Positions 27,664-36,302 of a stretch of 64,000 bases of DNA are shown piece by piece. The DNA is from Caenispirillum salinarum_A (lineage in GTDB: Bacteria; Pseudomonadota; Alphaproteobacteria; Rhodospirillales; Rhodospirillaceae): contig NZ_CP085224.1 in assembly GCF_044803115.1 (NCBI RefSeq), forward strand, positions 4,154,001-4,218,000. Reading direction: 5' to 3'. The position numbers and the translations under genes were made by a program. Each line of letters starts with the position of its first letter. Within the stretch, counting starts at the first letter, position 1. Below the pieces are notes generated by a model. The model worked only from the letters and a program-made list of their open reading frames with translations, had not been told where the DNA came from and ran no database searches.

Positions 27664-27790
27664 GGGCTCGGCCTCCTGGGTTCCGCCCGGCCGGAGCGGA
27701 GACGCCGCGCGGTCGGATCGTTAGTACACCCTCATTTACCCGAGGAAGTCTCACAGGCTTTTTCATCCGGCGCAAGCCCCTCCGAAAGGA

Positions 27791-28897
27791 TTAGCGGGCC
27801 GTGCCCTTCAAAGGCGTCATGAGCGGGCCGCCCTGCCGCCACTGAATCATGCGGGCGTTGATGCGGGCCTGGTTCTCCGCCCACCACTGCTCGTCGGCCC
27901 ACAGCGCGTGGCGGGCGTTTTCCTGGGCGGTGGGCAGGTCGGCGCGTTCGCCCTGCGACAGCATGGCCAAGGCCGACTCGCGCACCGGGCCATAGGCGAT
28001 GTGGCGGGCCTGCTCGGCCATGCGCGCGGGCTGCGAGGCAAAGGCAATGAAGTCCAGGGCGTCCTCGCGGTCGCGGCTGCCCTTGGGGATGCCCCACAGC
28101 TCCACGTCGCGCACCGCGCCGTCCCACAGGATCTCGTAGTCCGCGCCGCGGTCCATGGCGTCCTGGACCCGCCCGTTGTAGGTCTGGGTCATCACCACGC
28201 GACCCCGGTCCAGCAGATCGACCGCCTCGTCCGGCGCGTCCCACCAGACGATGTTGCCGCGCAAGGAGTCGAGCCGGTTGAAGGCGCGCTCCAGCCCGTC
28301 GTCGGTGCCAAGCGTGGCGTAGACATCTTCCGGCGCCACGCCATCGGCCAGCAGCGCCCATTCCAGCACCACCCGCGGGTTGGAGCGCACGCCGCGCTTG
28401 CCGGGATAGTCGTCGGTGTTGAAGAACGCGGCTACCGAATCCGGCCGCCGCGGCAGCCGATTGGGGTCATAGCCGATGACGGTGGCGAAGACGTTCTGAC
28501 CGATGGCGCAGTCCTGAAGCGCGGCCTCCAAGAAATCTTCTGCGGCCGGGGTGCCGTCGGGCGCGGGCGGCAGAATGTCGGTGGGGATGGTTTCCAGCAG
28601 CCCCTCGCGGCAGCCGCGCACGGCATCGGACAGGTTGAGGTCCACCACGTCCCAGGTGACGTTCAGCGATGCCACCTGGCGGCGCACCTCTTCCAGGCCG
28701 CCGGCATAGGTTTCCACCTTCACCCAGCGGTCGGAGGTTTCGCGGAAGGGGTTCACGTAGGCGCGCATCTGACTGGCCGTGTAGGCGCCGCCCCAGGTGA
28801 CGATGGTCAGCGGCCCGCGCGCATCCTGGGCGGCGGCCGGGGTGGCGGACAGGGCGGCGGCCGCGGCGACGGCGGCGAGGGCGAAGAGTCGGATCAT
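27791..28897 (-). CDS. Orphan periplasmic solute-binding protein, PotD/spermidine-putrescine type
   Basis: 368-residue precursor; signal peptide MIRLFALAAVAAAAALSATPAAAQ, mature start near residue 25. ITIVTWGG-like LTIVTWGGAYTASQ and the TWDVVDLNLSDAVRGCREGLLE stretch are typical of polyamine/organic-cation binding proteins of ABC importers (type II fold). No permease or ATPase of the matching Pot type is encoded nearby, so it either borrows another transporter or its partners are elsewhere. GGGGAG precedes the ATG. It is transcribed toward the enamidase-like gene, 127 nt upstream of it, and may be part of the same regulon. Confidence 0.87.
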   Translation of the reverse strand: MIRLFALAAVAAAAALSATPAAAQDARGPLTIVTWGGAYTASQMRAYVNPFRETSDRWVKVETYAGGLEEVRRQVASLNVTWDVVDLNLSDAVRGCREGLLETIPTDILPPAPDGTPAAEDFLEAALQDCAIGQNVFATVIGYDPNRLPRRPDSVAAFFNTDDYPGKRGVRSNPRVVLEWALLADGVAPEDVYATLGTDDGLERAFNRLDSLRGNIVWWDAPDEAVDLLDRGRVVMTQTYNGRVQDAMDRGADYEILWDGAVRDVELWGIPKGSRDREDALDFIAFASQPARMAEQARHIAYGPVRESALAMLSQGERADLPTAQENARHALWADEQWWAENQARINARMIQWRQGGPLMTPLKGTAR

Positions 28898-29016
28898 GGA
28901 AGGCTCCCCTCGGTGGTGGTGGCGTCCTGGGGATCAACGCCCGGAATGGCCCTTTCGGCGGGCGGCGGGGCGTCCCACCTGAGGCGGCACCAAACTTTCA
29001 AGCAGGAGACGCCTTC

Positions 29017-30039
29017 ATGGCCGCCAAGAACCGCCGCATCGTCCTCGCCAGCCGTCCGCAGGGCGCGCCCACGCCCGAGAACTTCCGCCTGGAGGAGGTG
29101 GAGGTTCCCGCCGCCGGCCCCGGCGAGATGCTGCTGCGCACGCTGTGGCTGTCGCTCGACCCCTACATGCGCGGGCGGATGAGCGACGCGCCGTCCTACG
29201 CGCCGCCGGTGGAGGTGGACGCGGTGATGTGCGGCGGCACCGTCTGCCGGGTGGAGGAGTCGAACCTGGACGGATTTGCCGCCGGCGACCTCGTGCTGGC
29301 CTACACGGGCTGGCAGGATTACGCGGTGTCAGACGGCACGGGCGTTCAGAAGCTGGACCGCGACATGGCGCGGCCGTCCTACGCGCTGGGCGTGCTCGGG
29401 ATGCCGGGCTTCACGGCCTACATCGGGCTTCTGGACATCGGCCGGCCCCAGCCGGGCGAGACGGTCGCCGTCGCCGCCGCCACCGGCGCCGTGGGCTCGG
29501 TGGTCGGGCAGATCGCCAAGCTGAAAGGCTGCCGCGTCATCGGCATCGCCGGCGGCGCGGAAAAGTGCCGCTACGCGACGGAAACGCTCGGCTTCGACGC
29601 CTGCGTCGACCACCGCGCCGAGGACTTCGCCAAAACGCTGAAGAACACGGCCGGAGATGCGGGCATCGACGTCTATTTCGAGAACGTCGGCGGCAAGGTG
29701 CTGGACGCGATCCTGCCCTGCCTGAACACGGGCGCGCGCATTCCGCTGTGCGGGCTGATCGCCAACTACAATCTGACCGGCCTGCCGGAAGGGCCGGATC
29801 GCACGCCCATTCTGCTGCGCAACGTGCTGGTCAAGCGGCTGAAGGTGCAGGGCTTCATCATCTTCGACTATCAGCCCCGCTACCCCGAGTTCCTGAAGGA
29901 CATGACCCCCTGGGTCGCCAACGGCGACATCACCTATCGCGAGGACGTGGCCGAGGGGCTGGAGAACGCGCCGGAAGCCTTCATGGGCCTGCTTGAGGGC
30001 CGCAACTTCGGCAAGCTGGTGGTGAAGGTGGCGGACTGA
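29017..30039 (+). CDS. NADP-dependent medium-chain oxidoreductase (alkenal/prostaglandin reductase-like)
   Basis: 340 residues of the zinc-independent MDR superfamily: LSLDPYMRGRM near the start, GMPGFTAYIGL, the nucleotide-binding VAAATGAVGSVVGQIAKLKGCRVIGIAGG and YFENVGGKVLDAIL. Family members reduce the C=C bond of alpha,beta-unsaturated ketones or aldehydes with NADPH. Divergent from the orphan binding-protein gene, with GCAGGAG before the ATG. A link to the heterocycle pathway is not supported by anything but proximity. Confidence 0.9.
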   Translation: MAAKNRRIVLASRPQGAPTPENFRLEEVEVPAAGPGEMLLRTLWLSLDPYMRGRMSDAPSYAPPVEVDAVMCGGTVCRVEESNLDGFAAGDLVLAYTGWQDYAVSDGTGVQKLDRDMARPSYALGVLGMPGFTAYIGLLDIGRPQPGETVAVAAATGAVGSVVGQIAKLKGCRVIGIAGGAEKCRYATETLGFDACVDHRAEDFAKTLKNTAGDAGIDVYFENVGGKVLDAILPCLNTGARIPLCGLIANYNLTGLPEGPDRTPILLRNVLVKRLKVQGFIIFDYQPRYPEFLKDMTPWVANGDITYREDVAEGLENAPEAFMGLLEGRNFGKLVVKVAD

Positions 30040-30061
30040 CAGTCCCGCCCGCCACGGCATG

Positions 30062-30095
30062 AAAAGGCCCGCCGGAGATGATCCGGCGGGCCTTT
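30062..30095. terminator. Bidirectional terminator
   Basis: A perfect 14-bp stem (30063-30076 with 30082-30095) with 5-nt loop GATGA and A/T ends on both sides, between the convergent oxidoreductase and PRC-barrel genes. Confidence 0.85.
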
Positions 30096-30131
30096 CCGTT
30101 AGGAGCAACACTTAAAGATGCGCGGCGACGC

Positions 30132-31580
30132 TTACTGCCCCTCGTATTCCGGCATCTCGGAGATCTGCTGGTCGGTCATGTTGACGATCAGGCGGTCCTG
30201 CTGCATCTGCAGCTTGTCCATCCCGATGGCGATTTCCTTCTCGCCGATGCCCAGGAAGCCGCCACGGTCGATGACCACACGCTCGACCTTGCCCTGCGGG
30301 TCCATCAGCACCTCGGAGACCTCGCCGACCTCCTCGTTGTTCTGACCGTAGACGGACATGCCGACGATGCCTTCCAGGTTGGGCAGCCTGGCGCTCTGCT
30401 GATCCTGACCGGTCACCCGCTCAGCGGTCTGCTCGGTCGTCTGCACGGTGCTTTCGCCGGCCTGCTCCATTTCCTGCCCGGCCTGCTCGGCGGTCTGCTC
30501 GACCTCCTGGCCGGCCTCTTCCATGGCCGTCTGTTCCTGGTCCTGCGGCTGACGCTGCTGCGTCTCGGCCTGCTGCTGGTCCTGCTGCTGACGCTGCTGC
30601 GTCTCGGCCTGCTGCTGGTCCTGCGGCTGACGCTGCTGAGCCTGCTGCTGTTCGCCGGTCGTGGTGGTTTCGCGCTCCACCATCTTCACGTCGGCGCCCT
30701 CAGCCTTGTCCATGGTGACCTTCGGCTCGGCCTGCTCGACCTGAACCTCGGGCTTGGGCTGATCGACGGTCACCTGAGGCTCCGGCGTCTCGACCTGCAC
30801 CTTGGGCTCGGGGTCCACAACGGTCACCTCGGGCCGGGGCTGGTCGACGCCCACCTTGGGCGCGCCCTGCTCGACGATCACGTCGGTCCCCTGGGCCTCG
30901 GCGGTCTGCTGCTGGCCCTGCTGGCCCTGCTGCTGCTGAGCCTGCTGCTTCTGGCCCTGCTGGCCCTGCTGCTGCTGGCCCTGCTGCTGCTGGCCGGACT
31001 GCGCCATGGCGCCGACCTGCTGGCTGATCTGCTGCGCCTTCTGCAGGTGCTGTTCCAGGGTAGAGAGGGTGTTCTGGGCGTAGGATTTCAGCTCCTCATT
31101 CTGAAGCTGCTCGGCGTTCTTCTTATACAGGTCGACGTCCTTCTGGTGTTCCTCGACCATCTTCTGCATGTAGGCCTTGTCAAACTCCTGGCCCTGCTTC
31201 TGCTTCATCTGGTCGACCGTCTGCTGCTTGTCCTGCGGCAGCTCGGTCGGGGCCTGAATGCCCAGGTTCTCGATGATGGGGTTCAGCTTCTTGTTGGCTT
31301 CGCCGTGATCCTGAACCATCTGCTGGCCGAAGTCCTTGACCTGCTGGTTCTGCGCCTGCTGCCGGGCTGCCTCGCCCAGGGCGATCTCCAGGCGGTTGCC
31401 CACATAGGCGTCCTCGGCGAATTTCTTGGCCTGCTGGGCCACCTGGCCCTGCTGCTGGCCGCTTTGTGCCTGCTGCTGCTGCTGTTGCGGCTGCTGCTGC
31501 TGTGAACCCTGCTGCTGGGCCACAGCCGGCATGGCGGCGAACAGGGCGGCGATGGCGGTCGCGGTCGCAAAATGACGCAT
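30132..31580 (-). CDS. Exported DUF4142 / PRC-barrel protein with Gln-rich and nonapeptide repeats
   Basis: 482 residues. Signal peptide 1-21 (MRHFATATAI...AVA), then a Gln-rich stretch, a DUF4142-like four-helix domain (about 48-185), a second Gln/Gly-rich linker (about 195-228), six nonapeptides of the form PxPxVxVxx (239-292), a 13-residue Gln-rich repeat (about 308-350), an acidic Glu/Thr-rich segment and a PRC-barrel domain (about 402-472). DUF4142 proteins are often stress-induced and exported; PRC-barrels bind proteins or ligands. ATG 31580 has AAGGAG 8 nt upstream; an in-frame codon at 31676 would displace the signal peptide. Possibly a cell-envelope stress or scaffold protein; function inferred only from domains. 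Confidence 0.85.
   Translation of the reverse strand: MRHFATATAIAALFAAMPAVAQQQGSQQQQPQQQQQQAQSGQQQGQVAQQAKKFAEDAYVGNRLEIALGEAARQQAQNQQVKDFGQQMVQDHGEANKKLNPIIENLGIQAPTELPQDKQQTVDQMKQKQGQEFDKAYMQKMVEEHQKDVDLYKKNAEQLQNEELKSYAQNTLSTLEQHLQKAQQISQQVGAMAQSGQQQQGQQQQGQQGQKQQAQQQQGQQGQQQTAEAQGTDVIVEQGAPKVGVDQPRPEVTVVDPEPKVQVETPEPQVTVDQPKPEVQVEQAEPKVTMDKAEGADVKMVERETTTTGEQQQAQQRQPQDQQQAETQQRQQQDQQQAETQQRQPQDQEQTAMEEAGQEVEQTAEQAGQEMEQAGESTVQTTEQTAERVTGQDQQSARLPNLEGIVGMSVYGQNNEEVGEVSEVLMDPQGKVERVVIDRGGFLGIGEKEIAIGMDKLQMQQDRLIVNMTDQQISEMPEYEGQ
30705..30866 (-). repeat. Six tandem nonapeptide-coding repeats
   Basis: 162 nt coding six 9-residue units within the PRC-barrel protein (on the minus strand, residues 239-292): GAPKVGVDQ, PRPEVTVVD, PEPKVQVET, PEPQVTVDQ, PKPEVQVEQ, AEPKVTMDK. 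DNA units have diverged, so selection seems to act on the PxPxVxV pattern, which would form an extended or beta-strand-rich stalk. Confidence 0.85.
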
Positions 31581-31856
31581 GGTGATGTTCTCCTTGGACG
31601 GTGAGCGCCACCGCTGCGTCCCGCCGCACCCGGCAGGCGGCGCCGGCGATGGCTCCGTGTCGAACAAACGCCACAAGCAAAATTAGGTTCACAGTACAGG
31701 AAGGATTGTTCTTACTTTTAACTTCCTCGCAAAAAACTAAAGGCGTGACCGCTATGCTATTTACATGATCTCCTACAAGTTACATTTTGCAGCACGGAAA
31801 CATCCTTTTGTTTATTCTAGCCTTGCGGAAAGCTCGGCACCGGCCCTGCCGGATGG

Positions 31857-32876
31857 TCAGTCCACCGGCGCCAGAGTCTCCAGCGCGGCGCGGGTACGGC
31901 CGGGGAAGTCGGTGAACAGCCCGTCGACGCCCGCCTCCACCACCAGCAGGCGGACCAGCGCCGCCAGGTCGGGCATGCCCGGCGGCAGGCGGTCGGCGCG
32001 GACGGTGTAGGCATGCACCACCAGCCCGGCGGCGTGAGCGTCGGCGACCAGCGATGTCACGCCGGCGCCCGTCGCCACCTGCCGAATCCACGGCCCGATG
32101 CCGTCGGCGACCTGCGCCACCTCGGCCAGCCCCTCGGGCGTGCGCAGGTGGTCGTAATCGGTGCCGGGCGCGATCCCCCACCGGTTCTCGCCGATCAACT
32201 GCACCAGCCGCCCCCGCCAGCCCAGGTCCCGGCGCAGGCGCTTGAGTTCCTGGAAATCGAAGGTCTGAAGGAAGACCGGATCGCCCTCATCCGCATACCC
32301 ATGATCGCGCAGCACCGCCAGCGTGGCGGCAGAGACGTCCAGCCCTTCCGCCCGATGGAAGGCGGGCGCCTTGATCTCGGGATAAACGCAGGTGGTCCGC
32401 CGCGTCGCCGCGTCCATACCCTGGATAAGCTGCAACTCCTCCGCCAGGGTCGGCACGAAGAACCGCGCCTGCCCCACCGGAAAGCGCCCAGGGAAAGCCG
32501 CCGCGCCGGTATCCGGGTCGCGCCGCTCGGTCACCGACAACCGGCGCACCTCCGCCAGCGTGAAATCGGCGGCGTAGTACCGGCCGTCGTCGCGGGCGCG
32601 GTCGGGGAAGACGGCGGCGACGTTCGTCGTCGTGTCCAGGTGGATGTCGTGCAGGACGATGGGCACGCCGTCGGCGGTCAACACCACGTCCTGCTCGATG
32701 CAGTCCGCCCCCAGCGCGTGGGCGGCGGCCTTGGCCGCCAGCGTGTGCTCCGGCAGCATGCCCGACGCCCCGCGATGGGCGATGACCAGGGCCTCGGCCG
32801 CCACCGCGCCCGCCGCCGGCACAGCCGCCAGCGCGGCGGCAAGGGCCAGCCGCGCCATTGTTGAACCGATCCGCAC
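31857..32876 (-). CDS. glpQ: Exported glycerophosphodiester phosphodiesterase
   Basis: 339 residues from GTG 32876, chosen because GGAGG stands 7 nt upstream. Signal peptide up to about AVAAEA (residue ~27). GDPD core: VIAHRGASGMLPEHT (catalytic His, Arg), CIEQDVVLTADGVPIVLHD (metal-binding Glu/Asp), YPEIKAP, FLQTFDF and the C-terminal VDGLFTDFP. It hydrolyses glycerophosphodiesters from phospholipid turnover to glycerol-3-phosphate in the periplasm. GlpT-like uptake is not encoded nearby. Monocistronic. Confidence 0.92.
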   Translation of the reverse strand: MRIGSTMARLALAAALAAVPAAGAVAAEALVIAHRGASGMLPEHTLAAKAAAHALGADCIEQDVVLTADGVPIVLHDIHLDTTTNVAAVFPDRARDDGRYYAADFTLAEVRRLSVTERRDPDTGAAAFPGRFPVGQARFFVPTLAEELQLIQGMDAATRRTTCVYPEIKAPAFHRAEGLDVSAATLAVLRDHGYADEGDPVFLQTFDFQELKRLRRDLGWRGRLVQLIGENRWGIAPGTDYDHLRTPEGLAEVAQVADGIGPWIRQVATGAGVTSLVADAHAAGLVVHAYTVRADRLPPGMPDLAALVRLLVVEAGVDGLFTDFPGRTRAALETLAPVD

Positions 32877-33018
32877 GCTTCATCCTCCCGTGATTGCGCT
32901 CCCAGGATGGCCGCGAGGGCCGGCCGGCACAAGCCGCGCCGCCTGCCGAAGATTTGTGCAGGAGCGAAGATCAACCGCCTCTTGCCCATCAGAGCGGCAG
33001 CGGCTACGGTTGTCGCCA

Positions 33019-33030
33019 ATTGTCGACAAT
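33019..33030. promoter_or_regulatory. 12-bp palindrome upstream of the amidohydrolase pair
   Basis: ATTGTCGACAAT is a perfect palindrome 21 nt before the ATG of the carbamoylase-like gene, in a 175-nt intergenic region. The TTGT...ACAA form resembles GntR-family operator half-sites. No GntR gene is adjacent. Confidence 0.4.
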
Positions 33031-33051
33031 CTGGCTCGGGATCGTCACCAC

Positions 33052-34311
33052 ATGACCGCCGCCCCCTCGGCCGAGACCGTCCTTGCGCGCTGCGACGCCC
33101 TCGCCGCCCATACGGAGGAACCGGGCCGCCTGACCCGCACCTTCCTCACCCCCGTTCACGCATCGGCGGCGGCGGAGGTGCGCCGCTGGATGGAGGCCGC
33201 CGGCATGACGGTCCGCATGGACGGCATGGCGAACCTCATCGGCCGCTACGAGGGCGCGGAGCCGGACGCGCCGGCGGTCGTCATCGGAAGCCACCTGGAC
33301 ACGGTGCGCGACGCCGGGCGCTATGACGGCATGCTGGGCGTGCTGCTGGGCATCGACGCCGTGGCGCGGCTCAACGCCGCCGGCCGCCGCCTGCCGTTCG
33401 CGGTGGAGGTGGTGGGCTTCGGCGACGAGGAAGGGGTCCGCTTCGCCCGCACCCTGCTGGGCAGCCGCGCGCTCGCCGGCACGCTGGACGAGGCCGCCCT
33501 GTCCGCCACCGACGCCGGCGGCACCACGCTCGCCCAGGCGCTGGAGGCCTTCGGGCTGGCGCCGGATGGGTGGCGCGAAGCAGCCCTCGATCCGGCGCGG
33601 GTGCGGGCCTACCTGGAGGTTCACATCGAGCAGGGCCCGGTGCTCGAGCGCCTCAACCTGCCGGTGGGCGTGGTCACCGCCATCGCCGGCGCCACCCGCC
33701 TCGCCTTCACCCTGGGCGGCGAGGCCGGCCACGCCGGCACCGTGCCCATGGACGCCCGGCGCGACGCCCTGGCCGGCGCGGCGGAGGCCGTGCTGGCGGT
33801 GGAGTCGGTGGCGCAGGAGCACGGCGTGGTGGCCACCGTCGGCGTGCTGGAGGTTGCCCCCGGCGCGGTGAACGTGGTGCCCGGCCGGGCGCGCTTCACG
33901 GTCGACCTGCGCGCCGCCGGGGACGCCGCCCGCGAAAGCGCGCTGGAGAACCTGCGCGGGCGGATTCAGATGATCGCCGCCCGGCGCGGCCTGACGCTGG
34001 CCGCCGAGACCCTGCACGAGAACGACGCCTGCCCGTGCTCCCCGGCCTTGACCGACCTGCTGGCCGAGACGGTGGAGGACCACGGCCTGCCTGCCCACCG
34101 CCTGATGAGCGGCGCCGGCCACGATGCCATGGCCATGGCGGACCTGTGCGACGTCGCCATGCTGTTCGTGCGCTGCGCCGGCGGCATTTCCCACAACCCG
34201 GCGGAAAGCGTGACGGCCGAGGATGTGGCCGTGGCCGCCGACGTACTGTCCGACGCCCTCGCCCTGCTGGCCGAGCGGCCGCCCTTCCATCCCCAGGAGC
34301 CTCGCCCATGA
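33052..34311 (+). CDS. Zn-dependent amidohydrolase, allantoate amidohydrolase / N-carbamoyl-amino-acid hydrolase family
   Basis: 419 residues of the M20/M28-like hydrolase family: metal motif IGSHLDTVRDAGRYDGMLGV, GFGDEEGVRF, EVHIEQGPVLE, and MSGAGHDAMAM near the end. Members hydrolyse the N-carbamoyl group of ureidoacids or allantoate. ATG 33052 is used; no earlier in-frame start is credible. Its stop overlaps the next gene by 4 nt (ATGA), so they form an operon. A second member of this family (at 53739) sits in the pyrimidine operon; this one has a different, unknown substrate. Confidence 0.88.
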   Translation: MTAAPSAETVLARCDALAAHTEEPGRLTRTFLTPVHASAAAEVRRWMEAAGMTVRMDGMANLIGRYEGAEPDAPAVVIGSHLDTVRDAGRYDGMLGVLLGIDAVARLNAAGRRLPFAVEVVGFGDEEGVRFARTLLGSRALAGTLDEAALSATDAGGTTLAQALEAFGLAPDGWREAALDPARVRAYLEVHIEQGPVLERLNLPVGVVTAIAGATRLAFTLGGEAGHAGTVPMDARRDALAGAAEAVLAVESVAQEHGVVATVGVLEVAPGAVNVVPGRARFTVDLRAAGDAARESALENLRGRIQMIAARRGLTLAAETLHENDACPCSPALTDLLAETVEDHGLPAHRLMSGAGHDAMAMADLCDVAMLFVRCAGGISHNPAESVTAEDVAVAADVLSDALALLAERPPFHPQEPRP

Positions 34312-35570
34312 CCGACACCGCCGCCCGCCGCGCCGCCCTGACCCGCGCAGTGGACGCCCTGCACGCCGAGCAGACCCGGTTCCTGGCGGAACTGGTCAAG
34401 GTGCCCTCCGACAACCCGCCGGGCGACTGCCTGCCCCACGCCGAGCGCGCCGCCGACCTGCTGGAGGCCATGGGCTTCACGGTCGAGCGCCACGCCGTTC
34501 CCGACGACCTGGTGAAGGCCAACGGCATGATCCGTGCCACCAACCTGGTGGTGCGCAAGCGCTTCGGCGGCGACGGCGACGGCGATGGCGATGGCGGGCC
34601 GGTGATTGCGCTCAACGCCCACGGCGACGTGGTGGCGCCGGGCGACGGCTGGACCCGCGACCCCTACGGCGCGGCGGTGGAGGACGGCGTCATGTACGGG
34701 CGCGGCGTCGCCGTCTCCAAGTCCGACTTCGCCACCTACGCCTATGCCCTGAGGGCGCTGGAGCAGGTTGGCGCGGACGGATTGCGCGGCACGGCGGAAC
34801 TGCACCTGACCTACGACGAGGAGGCCGGCGGCGCCATCGGCCCCAAGTGGCTGCTGGACGAGGGTATTTCCAAGCCGGACTACGCGGTGTCCGCCGGCTT
34901 TTCCTATCAGGTGGTCACGGCGCACAACGGCTGTCTGCACCTGGAGGTGACGGTGCGCGGCCGCTCCGCCCATGCCGCGCAGCCGGACTCGGGCGTCGAC
35001 GCCATGGAAGCGGCGACCGGCATCCTGTCGGCCCTCTATGCCGGGCGGGCGCGGCTGGCGGAGCGCAAGAGCGCGGTGCCGGGCATCGGCTCGCCGACCC
35101 TGGTGGTGGGCCTGATCTCGGGCGGCATCAACACCAACGTGGTGCCCGACAAGGTGACCTTGCGCATCGACCGCCGCATGATCCCGGAAGAGACCGCCGA
35201 GGCGGCGCAGGGCGAGATCGAGGCGCTGATCCGCGAGGCGGCCGAGGTGTTCCCCGAGGTCTCGGTGGACGTCCGCCGGATCATGCTGGCCGAGCCTTTC
35301 GGGCCGGTGGAGGGCTCCGACCGCCTGGCCGCCGCCTTTGCCGAGGCGGCGACGGCGGCCTTCGGGACGGACATCGGCACGACCGGCATTCCGCTGTATA
35401 CAGACGCCCGCCACTACGCGGCGGCGGGGGTGCCGACCGTCCTTTACGGCGCCGGGCCGCGCACCCTGCTGGAAGCCAACGCCCACCGCGCCGACGAAAA
35501 ACTGGTGCTGGACGACCTCAAGCGGGCCACCGTCGCAGTGGCCGACGCGCTGGCGACCCTGTTGCGGTAG
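34308..35570 (+). CDS. M20-family peptidase/deacylase (ArgE/DapE-like)
   Basis: 420 residues. NPPGDCLPHAERAADLLEAMGF, metal-binding LNAHGDVVAPGDGWTRDPYGA and YDEEAGGAIGPKWLLDEG mark the ArgE/DapE/ACY1 family, which removes acyl groups from amino acids or cleaves small peptides using two zinc ions. An odd run of alternating Gly-Asp (GGDGDGDGDGG, encoded at about 34564-34596) sits in a loop between residues ~86 and 96. Coupled to the carbamoylase-like gene, suggesting successive amide-bond cleavage of one compound. The substrate is unknown. Confidence 0.88.
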   Translation: MTDTAARRAALTRAVDALHAEQTRFLAELVKVPSDNPPGDCLPHAERAADLLEAMGFTVERHAVPDDLVKANGMIRATNLVVRKRFGGDGDGDGDGGPVIALNAHGDVVAPGDGWTRDPYGAAVEDGVMYGRGVAVSKSDFATYAYALRALEQVGADGLRGTAELHLTYDEEAGGAIGPKWLLDEGISKPDYAVSAGFSYQVVTAHNGCLHLEVTVRGRSAHAAQPDSGVDAMEAATGILSALYAGRARLAERKSAVPGIGSPTLVVGLISGGINTNVVPDKVTLRIDRRMIPEETAEAAQGEIEALIREAAEVFPEVSVDVRRIMLAEPFGPVEGSDRLAAAFAEAATAAFGTDIGTTGIPLYTDARHYAAAGVPTVLYGAGPRTLLEANAHRADEKLVLDDLKRATVAVADALATLLR

Positions 35571-35609
35571 CGCGCGGCGGCGTGGCGGCGTGGCGGCGCG
35601 GCGGCCGCC

Positions 35610-36257
35610 TTACCCCCGCAGGGCGGCGATGTTGCCGGCGTAGGCGTCGGGGCCGCCCTTGAACACGGCGGAGCCCGCCACCAGCGCCGTCGCGCCGGCC
35701 GCGATGCAGCGCTTCGCGGTCTCGGGGTTCACGCCGCCGTCCACTTCCAGCTCGATGGGGCGGTCGCCGATCATCTGCTTGATGCGGCGGACCTTTTCCA
35801 CCTGGCTCTCGATGAAGGACTGGCCGCCGAAGCCGGGATTGACGCTCATGACCAGCACCAGGTCCAGGCGGTCGAGCACGTATTCTAGGCAGCTTTCATG
35901 GGTTCCCGGGTTCAGCGACACGCCGGCCTTCTTGCCATGGCTGCGGATGAGTTGCAGCGTGCGGTCCAGGTGCACGCCGGCCTCGGCATGGACCGTGATG
36001 TAATCGGCGCCGGCCTTGGCGAAGGCCTCGATGTAGGGGTCGACCGGGTCGATCATCAGGTGGACGTCGAACACCTTGTCGGAGTGCGGCCGCAGGGCCT
36101 TCACGACGTCCGGGCCGATGGTGATGTTGGGGACGAAGTGGCCGTCCATCACGTCCACATGGACCCAGTCGGCCCCGGCGGCGTCGATGGCGCGGACCTC
36201 CTCGCCCAGCTTGGCGAAATCGGCGGACAGGATGGACGGGGCGATGTTCACGGACAT
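35610..36257 (-). CDS. rpe: Ribulose-phosphate 3-epimerase
   Basis: 215 residues from ATG 36257 (MSVNIAPSILSADF); an upstream in-frame start at 36326 would add 23 unrelated residues. TIM barrel with VHVDVMDGHFVPNITIGP, VHLMIDPVDPYI, LVMSVNPGFGGQSF and VDGGVNPETAKRC. Interconverts xylulose-5-P and ribulose-5-P for the pentose phosphate pathway and Calvin cycle. Last gene of the glpX-prk-tkt-fba-rpe block, separated from fba by an unusual repeat region. Confidence 0.97.
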   Translation of the reverse strand: MSVNIAPSILSADFAKLGEEVRAIDAAGADWVHVDVMDGHFVPNITIGPDVVKALRPHSDKVFDVHLMIDPVDPYIEAFAKAGADYITVHAEAGVHLDRTLQLIRSHGKKAGVSLNPGTHESCLEYVLDRLDLVLVMSVNPGFGGQSFIESQVEKVRRIKQMIGDRPIELEVDGGVNPETAKRCIAAGATALVAGSAVFKGGPDAYAGNIAALRG

Positions 36258-36302
36258 GGCTGGAGGCTCTGTGCTCAAGGGGGAGAGGGGGTGCGGTGAT
36301 AG

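Noticed and set aside
30525..30650. Direct repeats of CTGCTG/CTGGTC type suggestive of a repeat array
   Set aside because: They are codon repeats of Gln-rich protein sequence in the minus-strand CDS, not spaced CRISPR-like units.
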